From NCBI RefSeq assembly GCF_003002095.1, contig NZ_PVZC01000001.1, forward strand, positions 1,178,001 through 1,242,000: a stretch of DNA of 64,000 nucleotides. Reading direction: 5' to 3'. This document shows positions 42,246-51,900 of the stretch, one piece after another. Under the pieces are notes generated by a model that saw nothing but the letters and a program-made list of their open reading frames with translations, ran no database searches and was not told the origin of the DNA. The position numbers were made by a program, and so were the translations under genes. This stretch comes from Allonocardiopsis opalescens. Lineage in GTDB: Bacteria; Actinomycetota; Actinomycetes; Streptosporangiales; Streptosporangiaceae. Every line of letters begins with the position of its first letter. The stretch's first letter is position 1.

Positions 42246-43465
42246 TCCTCTTCCTGCACCCCTTCGCCGGGATCTCCGGCGACATGCTGCTCGGCGCGCT
42301 CATCGACCTCGGCGCGCCGGTGGCGGGCATCGAGGCGGCCGTCCGCTCCACCGGGCTGGACGGCTGGCGGCTGACCGCCGTCCGCGCCGCCAAGGGCGGC
42401 CTGATGGCGACCCGCGCGCAGGTGCGCGTCGACGACGACGCCACCGCGCGCCCCGCCGCGCGGCTGCTCGAACACGTCGCCCGGGCCGAGCCCGAGCCGG
42501 TCGCCCGGCTGGCCGCGACGGCGGTCCGGCTGCTCGCCGAGGCCGAGGGCGCCCTGCACGGCGTGGACCCCGGCGAGGTGCACCTGCACGAGATCGGCGG
42601 CCTGGACACCGTGGTGGACACCGTCGGCACCGCCGCCGCGCTGCACCTGCTCGGCGTCGAGCAGGTGGTGTCCGCGCCGGTGGTGCTGGGCCGCGGCACC
42701 GTCGCGACCGCGCACGGGCGGCTGCCCGCCCCGGCCCCGGCCACCCTGGCGCTGCTGCGCGGCGCCGAGGTGAGCTGGGCCGCCATCGCGGCCGAGACCG
42801 TCACCCCCACCGGGGCCGCGCTGCTGGCCGCGGCGGGGGCGTCCTACCGCCCGGCGCCGCCGATGACGGTGCGCGCCACCGGCTACGGCGCGGGGAGCCG
42901 CGAGCTGCCCGACCGGCCCAACGTCCTCCAGGCGACGCTGGGCGAAGCGCTCGGCGCCGGCGCGGCCGGCTCCGGCGCGTACACGGTGCTGGAGACCAAT
43001 GTCGACGACACCACCGGCGAGGTGCTCGGCCACCTGATCGGCGCGGCCCTGGACGCCGGGGCGGCCGACGCCTGGATCACCCCCGCCGTGATGAAGAAGA
43101 ACCGGCCCGCGCACACCGTGCACGTGCTGTGCCGCGCCTCCGACGCGCCTGCGCTGGAGACCCTGGTACTCGCGCACACCGGCAGCCTCGGCCTGCGCCG
43201 CACGGCCGTCGACCGGGTCGCGGTGGAGCGCGCGGGCACCACCGTGCACGTGTCCGGCCACCCGGTCCGGATCAAGTACGGGCCCTGGCAGGCCAAGCCC
43301 GAGCACGACGACGTGGTGCGGGCCGCCGCCGCCCTGGGCGTACCGCCGCGCACCGTGGCCGAGGAGGCCCGGCGGCTGGCGCCGTCGGCCCTCGGCGGCG
43401 ACTGGCCCGTGGCCCGGCCCGGCCGCACCGACCGATGCCCCCCAGCCCGAGAGGACGCGACGTGA
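42242..43465 (+). CDS. larC: LarC, nickel insertion cyclometallase
   Basis: This 407-residue LarC starts FLHPFAGISGDMLLGAL. It contains VHLHEIGGLDTVVD with paired His/Glu, and a C-terminal ferredoxin-like domain (ETNVDDTTGEVLGHL, TPAVMKKNRPAH). It inserts nickel into the sulfurated mononucleotide to complete the pincer cofactor. Unlike the split larC1/larC2 of L. plantarum, which needs a ribosomal frameshift, this is one uninterrupted frame. It overlaps larB and the dehydratase gene by 4 bases each. Confidence 0.93.
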   Translation: MILFLHPFAGISGDMLLGALIDLGAPVAGIEAAVRSTGLDGWRLTAVRAAKGGLMATRAQVRVDDDATARPAARLLEHVARAEPEPVARLAATAVRLLAEAEGALHGVDPGEVHLHEIGGLDTVVDTVGTAAALHLLGVEQVVSAPVVLGRGTVATAHGRLPAPAPATLALLRGAEVSWAAIAAETVTPTGAALLAAAGASYRPAPPMTVRATGYGAGSRELPDRPNVLQATLGEALGAGAAGSGAYTVLETNVDDTTGEVLGHLIGAALDAGAADAWITPAVMKKNRPAHTVHVLCRASDAPALETLVLAHTGSLGLRRTAVDRVAVERAGTTVHVSGHPVRIKYGPWQAKPEHDDVVRAAAALGVPPRTVAEEARRLAPSALGGDWPVARPGRTDRCPPAREDAT

Positions 43466-45177
43466 CGCAGCAGCGCAGGAGTGCGGAGTTCTTCGCCGAG
43501 GACGGGGTCGCCGGCTTCACCCACCGCGCGATGACCAAGGCGACCGGCCTGGACGACACCAGCCTCAAGGGCCCGCTGATCGGGATCTGCAACACCTTCA
43601 GCGAGCTGAACAACTGCCACTCCAACTTCCGCACCCTGTGCGAGGCGGTCAAGCGCGGGGTGTGGCAGGCGGGCGGCACCCCGGTGGAGTTCCCCACCAT
43701 CTCGCTGGGCGAGACCTTCCTGGCGCCCACGTCCATGCTGCACCGCAACCTCGCCGCCATGGACACCGAGGAGATGATCCGCGCCCAGCCCATCGACGGC
43801 GTGGTGCTGCTGACCGGCTGCGACAAGACCACGCCCGCCGCGCTGATGGGCGCGGCCAGCGCCGACCTGCCCGCGATCATGCTCAGCGGCGGACCCCAGA
43901 TCAACGGGCACTTCCGCGGCGAGACCCTGGGCGCCTGCACCGACTGCCGGCGGCTGACCGCCGAGCACCGCGCCGGGGAGATCGACGACGACACCTACCG
44001 GGCGCTGGAGGACGGCATCGTCCGCGGCCCGGGGCACTGCATGGTGATGGGGACGGCGTCGACGATGGGCGCCCTCACCGAGGCGCTCGGCATGGCGCTG
44101 CCCGGCAATGCCGCCATCCCGGCCGTGGACGCGCGCCGCCTCCAGCACGCGCAGGCCGTGGGGCGGCGCATCACCGCGATGGCCGCCGAGGACCTGCGGC
44201 CCTCGCGCATCCTCACCCGGGCCGCCTTCGAGAACGCCGTCACCGTGCTCAGCTCGCTGGGCGGCAGCACCAACGCCGTCGTGCACCTGCCCGCCATCGC
44301 GGGCCGGGCCGGGGTCGAGCTGCCGCTGGAGCTGTTCGACCGGATCGGGCGGCGCACCCCGATCCTGGCCGACATGCGCCCGGCCGGGCGCTACCAGATG
44401 CAGGAGCTGTACCACGCGGGCGGCGTGCCCGCGCTGATGCGGCGGCTGCTGCCGCTGCTGCACGGCGACGCCCTCACCGTCACCGGCCGGACCCTCGCGG
44501 AGGAGGTGTCGACGGCGCGGATCGAGAACGACGAGGTCATCCGGCCGCTGGAGAACCCGGTGTGGCCGCACGGCGGCATCGCGGTGCTGCGCGGCAACCT
44601 CGCCCCGGACGGCGCGGTCATCAAGCACGTCGCCGCGCCCCGCGAGCGCTGGCGGCACCGGGGCCGCGCCGTGGTCTTCGACGGCGTCGACGACCTCAAG
44701 GCGCGCATCGACGACGAGGACCTGGACGTCGACGCCGACAGCGTGCTGGTGCTGCGCAATGCCGGCCCGGTCGGCGGCCCCGGCATGCCGGAGGTCGGCA
44801 ACCTGCCGATCCCCAAGCGGCTGCTCCGCCAGGGCGTGCGCGACATGGTGCGCGTCTGCGACGGCCGGATGAGCGGCACCGCCTTCGGCACCGTCGTCCT
44901 GCACGTCGCCCCCGAGGCGGCCGTCGGCGGCCCCCTCGCCCTGGTCCGCGACGGCGACGAGATCGAACTCGACGTCCCCGGCCGCAGCCTGCACCTGCAC
45001 GTGGACGAGGCCGAACTGGAGCGCCGCCGCGCCGAGTGGACCCCGCCCGACCCGGCCTACCGGCGCGGCTACGGCCGCATCTTCCTCGACCACGTCGAGC
45101 AGGCACCGCTGGGCTGCGACTTCGACGTGCTGCACGGCCGCGACCCGGCCGGCTCCTACCGGCAGCCGAAGTTCTGA
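43462..45177 (+). CDS. IlvD/Edd-family iron-sulfur dehydratase (sugar-acid type)
   Basis: This 571-residue dehydratase starts at GTG 43462. Candidate cluster cysteines are Cys52 (SELNNCHSN), Cys120 (LLTGCDKTTPA) and Cys193 (GPGHCMVMG). Their spacing and the LNxCHxN context fit the [2Fe-2S] arabinonate/xylonate dehydratase branch better than housekeeping IlvD. The late GRMSGTAFGTVVLHVAPE segment is typical. It should convert an aldonate to a 2-keto-3-deoxy acid. It ends the rightward operon, and no branched-chain amino acid genes accompany it. Confidence 0.9.
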   Translation: MTQQRRSAEFFAEDGVAGFTHRAMTKATGLDDTSLKGPLIGICNTFSELNNCHSNFRTLCEAVKRGVWQAGGTPVEFPTISLGETFLAPTSMLHRNLAAMDTEEMIRAQPIDGVVLLTGCDKTTPAALMGAASADLPAIMLSGGPQINGHFRGETLGACTDCRRLTAEHRAGEIDDDTYRALEDGIVRGPGHCMVMGTASTMGALTEALGMALPGNAAIPAVDARRLQHAQAVGRRITAMAAEDLRPSRILTRAAFENAVTVLSSLGGSTNAVVHLPAIAGRAGVELPLELFDRIGRRTPILADMRPAGRYQMQELYHAGGVPALMRRLLPLLHGDALTVTGRTLAEEVSTARIENDEVIRPLENPVWPHGGIAVLRGNLAPDGAVIKHVAAPRERWRHRGRAVVFDGVDDLKARIDDEDLDVDADSVLVLRNAGPVGGPGMPEVGNLPIPKRLLRQGVRDMVRVCDGRMSGTAFGTVVLHVAPEAAVGGPLALVRDGDEIELDVPGRSLHLHVDEAELERRRAEWTPPDPAYRRGYGRIFLDHVEQAPLGCDFDVLHGRDPAGSYRQPKF

Positions 45178-45191
45178 GCGGCCCGCCGCGC

Positions 45192-46049
<858 letters not shown>

Positions 46050-46418
46050 GAGACGAGACCTTCCCCGCGCCCGACGACAAGCCCCCGGACCCCACCGCCC
46101 GGAACCGCGGCCCCATGCTCGCACAGCCGGAATCCCTGATTTCGTTCTATTTACGGATGTTCCGGGCATAATGCGCCGACCGTTCCGAATTGTGATTCGG
46201 GTGGAACGGGGCGAACGGCGGCAGAATGAGGCGCGGGCGCGCGGCCGGCCGTGCTGACCTTCGGCGCGGTCGGCGCCCTGTCGCCGGCCGGGATCGCGCC
46301 GCCCGCGCCCGTCCCGCACGCCATCATGGCCGCGGCGGTCACGCTGTTCACCGTCCTGCCGCCCTCCGGGTGGCCGCGGTGACGGCCGCGCCGCCCGTGC
46401 CGGCGCGGCCGGTCCGGT
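46050..46418. other. 369-bp gap with a dyad and a doubtful short frame
   Basis: The part near 46130-46210 is AT-rich and should hold the promoter of the NmrA-like gene. A dyad CCGAAT-TGTG-ATTCGG lies at 46185-46200, with outer CCGTT/AACGG arms, possibly an operator or hairpin. A 43-codon frame from GTG 46251 to 46382 encodes a mildly hydrophobic peptide with no recognisable fold; it may be a gene remnant and was not called. Confidence 0.45.
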
Positions 46419-48023
46419 TCACTCCGCCAGCACGCGGGTGTGGATCGCGGTGACGGCCTTGCGGGCGGAGGCGAAGGCGCCGTGCTGCCAGGCGATGGCG
46501 TGGCTGAGCCAGTCGCCGGCGAAGTGGACGCGGCCGGCCGGGCGGTCGAGCAGGCGGTACTCGGGGCCGGTCTGGGAGGGCCAGTCGACCCAGGCGCCCT
46601 CGATGAAGGGGACCTTGTGCCAGGCGACGCTGAAGGAGGCGGCGAGTTCGGTGCGGTACTTGGCGCCGTGGACGCGGACACCGCGGCTGAGCGCCCGCTC
46701 CAGGCGCTGGGCGTGCGGGAGGGCGCCGTAGGCGAGCGCGTTCTCGCCGAAGTTGTAGTAGCCGATGATCGTGCCGCGCCGGCCGTGGTAGCCGTGGGAC
46801 GGGTACCAGATGGTGGCGAGATCGGTGTCGGTGGGGGTGATGCCGCCGTAGATCTGCTCGTCCGTCTCCCACCAGCGGCTGCGGTACTCCAGGCCGATCT
46901 TGCCGACCGGGGCGGGGACCGGGTGGCGCAGCGCCGCCGTGACGTCCGCGCCCAGGTTGTGCCGCAGCCGCGCCATGATCATCGGTGGGATGGCGGCGAC
47001 GGCGAAGTCGGCCTCATCCGTGCGGACGCGGCCGCGGTGGTCACGCCAGGTCACCTCGACGCCGTCCGCCCGGTCGTGCACCCCGGTGACCTCGGCCCGG
47101 TAGGTGATCCGGTGCGCGCCGACGGCCTCGGCCAGGGCGCGCGGGATGGCGTCCATGCCGCCGACCGGCTGGAACATCATCATCGCCTGGTCGTAGCCGA
47201 ACTCGAAGGAGAAGCGCCGCCCCAGCCCGGCGGCGAGCACGTCCGGCAGCGAGGGCGGCGGCCCGAGCACGGTGCCCTCCTCCAGCCCCGCCCCCGGCTC
47301 GGTCGCGTAGCCGCGCCGGCTGCCGCCGGTGTAGGCCCAGCCGTCGGCGCGGCCGCCGATGGAGCCGAAGTCGCGCAGGAAGGACAGCAGCCGCTCGCGG
47401 TCGGCGGCGGTGAGCCGTTGGTCCAGCGCGCCCTGGTCGGTCGCCTGGGCCAGCAGTTCGGCGACGTAGCCGTACATGTCGGCCTTTGCCGTGCGCCACC
47501 GCACCGGCCGTCCGGCCAGCGTCCCGCCGCCGTTCTCGTGGTAGATGTACGCGTTGGCGTTCTGGTTGGCGAACACCTCCACCGGCACGTCCAGCTCGCG
47601 GCAGTACTCCAGGCTCAGGTGCGACTGCGGCAGCCGCGCGGGGCCCGCGTTCATGTACTGGCCCTCGGAGAAGGCCGCCGTCTGGGTGCGGCCGTCGAGG
47701 TCGGTCTCGCGGGTGCCGCCGCGCACCGTCCAGTTGCGCCCGCCCGGGCGGTCCTTGGCCTCCAGCACGTGGCAGCGGTACCCGGCCTTGCCCAGTTCGT
47801 AGGCGGCGGCCAGGCCCGCGATCCCGGCCCCCAGCACCAGCACCCGCCCGCCGCGCCGCCCGGTGGCGGCGAGGTCGCCGGCCCGCGGCGGCCGGTAGGC
47901 GTCCGCGTGCGCCTCGGGGACGGGGGCCAGGCCGAGCGCGCTCATCGTGGAGTACAGCACCCCGGCGCCGCCGGCCATCCCGACCGACCTCAGGAAGTCC
48001 CGACGCGATCCCGTCATCGCCAT
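46419..48023 (-). CDS. Tat-exported flavin amine oxidase (monoamine/L-amino acid oxidase-like)
   Basis: This 534-residue protein starts at ATG 48023 with GAGGAG upstream. The twin-arginine motif SRRDFL (residues 6-11) heads a signal ending near AHA at about 40. FAD-binding VLVLGAGIAGLAAAYEL and LEAKDRPGGRNWT follow, and the C-terminal RVHFAGDWLSHAIAWQHGA closes the flavin site as in amine oxidases. It should oxidise an amine or amino acid outside the membrane, releasing ammonia and hydrogen peroxide. It is divergent from a spermidine-synthase-like gene. Confidence 0.9.
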   Translation of the reverse strand: MAMTGSRRDFLRSVGMAGGAGVLYSTMSALGLAPVPEAHADAYRPPRAGDLAATGRRGGRVLVLGAGIAGLAAAYELGKAGYRCHVLEAKDRPGGRNWTVRGGTRETDLDGRTQTAAFSEGQYMNAGPARLPQSHLSLEYCRELDVPVEVFANQNANAYIYHENGGGTLAGRPVRWRTAKADMYGYVAELLAQATDQGALDQRLTAADRERLLSFLRDFGSIGGRADGWAYTGGSRRGYATEPGAGLEEGTVLGPPPSLPDVLAAGLGRRFSFEFGYDQAMMMFQPVGGMDAIPRALAEAVGAHRITYRAEVTGVHDRADGVEVTWRDHRGRVRTDEADFAVAAIPPMIMARLRHNLGADVTAALRHPVPAPVGKIGLEYRSRWWETDEQIYGGITPTDTDLATIWYPSHGYHGRRGTIIGYYNFGENALAYGALPHAQRLERALSRGVRVHGAKYRTELAASFSVAWHKVPFIEGAWVDWPSQTGPEYRLLDRPAGRVHFAGDWLSHAIAWQHGAFASARKAVTAIHTRVLAE

Positions 48024-48533
48024 ATCCGCTCCTCGCCGCGGCCCCAGAGCGCAGGCCCGAGCCGCCAGTGGACAACGACCCGGCCGCCGAGAACGGAGTT
48101 GTTATGGCCGGTTTGATCGTGAAAAGGCTGCTATGGGGCTGTTTCGCACCCGTATCGGACCGGTGTCCGGACCGTGACGTTCCCTGCGCCGAAAAGGCCC
48201 GGACCGCGCCCGGCCACCGCGCGAGCGTCCCCCCTGACGCGTCCGCGCGCTGCGTCCACTATCGCCGGAAGCGGGCCGGACGAGCGGGAACGGGCGGGGC
48301 GGGACGCCACCGCCCCGGCTGCCCGCCGGCCCGCTCCGCCGCCCGATTCCGGCGACCGGCCCGAAGCCCCGCGCCCTCGCGCTCTCCGTTTCGGTCCGGC
48401 GCACCGGCCCGGGCGGCGGCGGGGTCTGCCCGCCGAGCCGTCCGCGGTCGCCGCGAACCTCCCGAATGGGCCTGGGCCGCGGCGGCGGGACGGGATGAGA
48501 GAGTGGGATGACCGCACGAGGATCGGGGATCAG
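48024..48533. other. 510-bp divergent intergenic region
   Basis: The region separates the exported amine oxidase from the spermidine-synthase-like gene and should hold both promoters. The segment 48095-48140 is relatively AT-rich (GTTGTTATGG, TTGATCGTGAAAAGG), the likeliest place for them. The plus-strand frame is open from 48174 but is Arg/Pro/Ala-rich with no family features before about 48495, so it was not included in the gene. No RNA gene was recognised. Confidence 0.5.
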
Positions 48534-49253
48534 ATGAGCGCCCGCTTCGAAGAGCTCGATTGGCGCCCCACCGCCATGGGGTCGGTGAGCCTGCGCCGCC
48601 GCCGCGACCCCGTGGTCGGCGAGGACGTGTACGAGATCAAACTCGACGACGACTTCCTGATGTCCAGCCTGTTCACCGCCGCCGAGGTCGAGGCGGCGCG
48701 GCTCGCGCTGGCCGGGATGCCCGGCCCCGGCCTGGACGTCGCGGTCGGCGGGCTCGGCCTCGGCTACACCGCGCGCACGGTGCTGGAGAACCCGGCCGTG
48801 GGCTCACTGGTCGTGGTGGACGCCCTCGGCGAGGTGATCGAGTGGCACCGCCGCGGGCTCATCCCGTCCGGGACCGAGCTGGTCTCCGACCCCCGCTGCC
48901 ACCTCGTGCAGGGCGACTTCTTCGCGCTGGCCGCCGCCGCGCGGCTCGACCCCCGCGCCCCGGGCCGCCGCTTCCACGCCGTCATCGTCGACATCGACCA
49001 CTCGCCGCGCCACCTGCTGCACCCCGACCACGCCGCCTTCTACCAGCCCTCGGGCCTGCGCCACCTCGCCGCCCAGCTCCACCCCGGCGGCGCCTTCGCC
49101 CTGTGGTCCAACGACCCCCCGGACGACGGCTTCATGTCCGTCCTCACCGAGGTCTTCCCGCAGGCCGCGGCCGAAGTCGTCACCTTCCCCAACCCCTTCC
49201 AGGAGCGCCCGGCCTCCAACACGGTCTACGTCGCCCGGACGGCGGAGGAGTAG
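48534..49253 (+). CDS. spermidine synthase-like (PABS fold) protein
   Basis: This 239-residue protein has a Rossmann SAM/decarboxy-SAM-type core: DVAVGGLGLGYTARTVL, then VVVDALGEVIEWH, and HAVIVDIDHSPRHLL. It resembles the spermidine-synthase-like proteins found widely in actinomycetes, many of which lack proven polyamine activity. ATG 48534 is chosen with GGGG 6 bases upstream; ATG 48495 would add 13 residues and also has a purine-rich site. The divergent amine oxidase hints at an amine-related role; this is only contextual. Confidence 0.8.
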   Translation: MSARFEELDWRPTAMGSVSLRRRRDPVVGEDVYEIKLDDDFLMSSLFTAAEVEAARLALAGMPGPGLDVAVGGLGLGYTARTVLENPAVGSLVVVDALGEVIEWHRRGLIPSGTELVSDPRCHLVQGDFFALAAAARLDPRAPGRRFHAVIVDIDHSPRHLLHPDHAAFYQPSGLRHLAAQLHPGGAFALWSNDPPDDGFMSVLTEVFPQAAAEVVTFPNPFQERPASNTVYVARTAEE

Positions 49254-49301
49254 GCGAGGTGCCGCGCCCGGGCGGCCCGACGGTGCCGCCGGCGGCGTCT
49301 C

Positions 49302-50111
49302 TCAGCGTCCCTTGGACCACCAGGTGGACTCGGCCACGCGGGTGAAGCCCAGGGAACGGTAGAGCGGTTCGCCCGCCGCGGTCGCGCACAGGGCGAGCGG
49401 CAGGTCGGGTGAGCGGGCGATGGCGGCGGCCATGATGGCGCGGCCGACGCCTCGGGAGCGGTGCTCGGGGAGGGTGGCGACCCAGTAGACGCCGGTGGCG
49501 CCCGCGGTGCGCAGCAGGAGGCAGCAGCCGGCGTCGGCGCCCTCGCGGCGGGCGGACAGGAAGGCGCAGGCGGCGTCGCCGAGCAGGGCGCCGGGCAGCA
49601 GCCGGCCGGGGGAGTAGGGCTGGAAGGGCGGTACCGGGAAGCCGTCGACGATGATGCGCTCGACCGTGCGCAGCTCCTCGGCGCCGCGCGCCTCGCGCAC
49701 CTCGGTGCCGGTGCCGCGGGCGCCGCCGTTCGCCGGGCCCGGCTCGCGGACCATGACCGGGAGGGTACGGGGGGTGAAGCCCGGCAGGTCGTCGGCGGTC
49801 AGCGCGCCGGAGTGGTCCTCGACCACCGCCGGACCGGCCGAGGCCGCCGCGAGCGCGGCGATGGCTGCGGCCTCGGCCGGTCCGGGCGGGGTGCGGCCGA
49901 CCAGGACGCGCAGTCCGCCCAGCTCCGGGCCGCCGTCGACGGCCAGGTAGCACGGGTGCGCCCGCACCGGCAGGCCGCGCGCCCGCCCCAGCCGCGTCCA
50001 CAGCTCCCGGGCGTTGGCGACCGCCGGCTCGTGGCGGTCGCGGGCCGGCGGCCCGGGGGCGTCCGCCGGGTCCGGTCCGCGCACGGGGGCGGCTGTGTCC
50101 GCTCTGTCCAT
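49302..50111 (-). CDS. GNAT-family N-acetyltransferase
   Basis: This 269-residue protein has ATG 50111 with AAGGAAC upstream. The C-terminal half (about residues 140-265) is a GNAT domain with YWVATLPEHRSRGVGRAIM carrying the acetyl-CoA loop and a YRSLGF segment near the end. The N-terminal 130 residues are more diverged and may be a decayed second GNAT-like half. The substrate is unknown. It is convergent with the spermidine-synthase-like gene, so polyamine acetylation is possible but unsupported beyond position. Confidence 0.85.
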   Translation of the reverse strand: MDRADTAAPVRGPDPADAPGPPARDRHEPAVANARELWTRLGRARGLPVRAHPCYLAVDGGPELGGLRVLVGRTPPGPAEAAAIAALAAASAGPAVVEDHSGALTADDLPGFTPRTLPVMVREPGPANGGARGTGTEVREARGAEELRTVERIIVDGFPVPPFQPYSPGRLLPGALLGDAACAFLSARREGADAGCCLLLRTAGATGVYWVATLPEHRSRGVGRAIMAAAIARSPDLPLALCATAAGEPLYRSLGFTRVAESTWWSKGR

Positions 50112-50244
50112 TCTGTTCCTTCCGTCCGCCTCCGATCATGGTGGACCCGCGCGGCGGCTGTCGACCGGGTTCCGCCTCCGCCGCGGCGGCGGGCGTGCGG
50201 ATCGGACCGGAGGGGAGTGCGGACGCGCTCGGCGGCGCCCCGGG

Positions 50245-51087
50245 CTAGGCCCCGAGAGGCTGGGTGCCGATGACGGCGAGCAGGGCGAGCCGGTCGGCGT
50301 CCTCGGTGTCGGGCTCGGCGGTGTAGGGGACGATGCGCAGATCGCTGCCGGCCACCGTGAGCACGTCGCAGTCCAGAGTCATCGGGCCCACCTGCGGGTG
50401 GTCGATGGTCTTGCGGGCCGCCCGGTGGGTGCCGACGACGCCGGAGTCCCACAGCCGCGCGAAGTGGGCGCTGCGCGTGCGCAGCTCGGCGACCAGCCGC
50501 CGCAGCCGCTGGTCGGCCGGGTAGCGGGCCGAGGCCGTGCGCAGGTCGGCGACGAGCGCGGTCTCGAAGGCGATCGCCTGCTCGGGCGTGTACCGCACCC
50601 GGCCGAGCCCGCCGTTGATGAAGTGCTGCCAGGCGATGTTGCGCTCGTTGCCGCGCAGCGGGGACGGGTCGCCCGACACGGCGACGTGCAGCGCGTTGGC
50701 GGTGAGCAGCGTCCAGGACGCGTCGAAGACCGCGACGGGGGTGCCGGCCAGCCGGTCCAGCAGCCGCTGGACGCTGGGCGTGATCTGCGCCGGCACCAGC
50801 TCAGGCCGGGGCGGGGCCAGCCCGGCCGTGCGGAACAGGTGGGCGCTCTCGTCCTCGGACAGCCGCAGCGCGCGGGCCAGCGCCGTCACGACCTGCGCCG
50901 ACGGGCTGGTGGCCCGGCCCTGCTCCAGGCGGGTGACGTAGTCGACGGAGATCCCGGTCAGCCGGGCCAGCTCCTCGCGGCGCAGTCCGGCCGCGCGGCG
51001 GCGGCCGCCCGCGGGCAGCCCGGCCGCCTCGGGCCGCACGCGGTCGCGCCAGCGCCGCAGTGCCCGGCCGAACTCCTCCGTCGTCAT
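50245..51087 (-). CDS. XRE-family regulator with MmyB-type ligand domain
   Basis: This 280-residue protein has an N-terminal helix-turn-helix (about residues 30-85: GLRREELARLTGISVDYVTRLEQG) of the type shared by many actinomycete regulators. A MmyB-like PAS-type domain follows (FDASWTLLTANALH, then NIAWQHFING and LWDSGVVGTH). Such regulators commonly sit divergent to an SDR or oxidoreductase they control, and here an SDR gene begins at 51189 on the other strand. MmyB domains bind fatty-acid-like ligands in one studied case. Confidence 0.9.
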   Translation of the reverse strand: MTTEEFGRALRRWRDRVRPEAAGLPAGGRRRAAGLRREELARLTGISVDYVTRLEQGRATSPSAQVVTALARALRLSEDESAHLFRTAGLAPPRPELVPAQITPSVQRLLDRLAGTPVAVFDASWTLLTANALHVAVSGDPSPLRGNERNIAWQHFINGGLGRVRYTPEQAIAFETALVADLRTASARYPADQRLRRLVAELRTRSAHFARLWDSGVVGTHRAARKTIDHPQVGPMTLDCDVLTVAGSDLRIVPYTAEPDTEDADRLALLAVIGTQPLGA

Positions 51088-51188
51088 AGGGCCAGTCTGC
51101 CCGATCCGCGCCCGAATTGCCTGGTACCGGCAGTCCTACGAAGACGGGACGCCTGGTTGGCCGCGGCGCCCGGACCGAGCCTGGCGCC

Positions 51189-51881
51189 ATGACGACGACA
51201 CTGATCACCGGATCGAACAAGGGTCTCGGCTACGAGACCGCGCGCCGGCTCATCGCGGCCGGCCACACCGTCTACCTGGGCGCCCGCGACCCCGGGCGGG
51301 GCCGCAGGGCCGCCGAGGAGCTGGGGGCCAGACCGCTCCTCATCGACGTGGCCGACGACGCGTCCGTCGCGGCGGCGGCCAAGGCCGTCGAGGCCGACGG
51401 CGGGCTCGACGTCCTGGTCAACAACGCCGCCATCACCGGGGAGTTCATCGGCGTCGCCGAGGCGACCGCCGAGCACCTGCGCGCACCGTACGAGACGAAC
51501 GTCCTCGGCGTCGTGCGGGTGACGCACGCCTTCCTGCCGCTGCTGCGCCGCTCCGCCGCGCCGGTCGTGGTGAACGTCAGCAGCGGCCTGGGCTCCATGA
51601 CCCGGGTGACCACGCCCGAGGCGCTCGAATCGCGCTTCCCCGGCCTCGGCTACCAGTCGTCGAAGGCGGCGGTCAACATGCTCACGGTGCAGTACGCCAT
51701 GGCCTTCCCCGGGATGCGCGTCAACTGCGTGGACCCCGGGTACACCGCGACGGACCTCAACGGGCGCACCGGCACCCAGACCGTCGAGGAGGGCGCGGAG
51801 ATCATCGTCCGGATGGCGCTGCTCGGACCGGACGGCCCGACCGGCGGCTTCTTCAACGCCGCCGGGCCCGTGCCCTGGTAG
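51189..51881 (+). CDS. short-chain dehydrogenase/reductase next to the XRE regulator
   Basis: This 230-residue classical SDR has TGSNKGLGYE cofactor motif, NNAA, the catalytic Ser in NVSSGLGS and YxxxK as YQSSK. The C-terminal part includes VDPGYTATDLNG. It resembles the carbonyl-reductase-like SDRs frequently paired with XRE/MmyB regulators. The 101-bp divergent gap should hold the shared promoter region; no clear palindromic operator was recognised there. The substrate is unknown. Confidence 0.9.
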   Translation: MTTTLITGSNKGLGYETARRLIAAGHTVYLGARDPGRGRRAAEELGARPLLIDVADDASVAAAAKAVEADGGLDVLVNNAAITGEFIGVAEATAEHLRAPYETNVLGVVRVTHAFLPLLRRSAAPVVVNVSSGLGSMTRVTTPEALESRFPGLGYQSSKAAVNMLTVQYAMAFPGMRVNCVDPGYTATDLNGRTGTQTVEEGAEIIVRMALLGPDGPTGGFFNAAGPVPW

Positions 51882-51900
51882 GCCCGCCCGCCCCCGCCGC

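Noticed and set aside
43462-45177. Housekeeping dihydroxyacid dehydratase (IlvD) of branched-chain amino acid synthesis
   Set aside because: Cysteine context and position at the end of the transporter/lar operon favour a sugar-acid dehydratase; no ilv genes are near.
46251-46382. Possible 43-codon hydrophobic peptide gene
   Set aside because: There is no ribosome site and no similarity I recognise; it may be a remnant but this cannot be supported.
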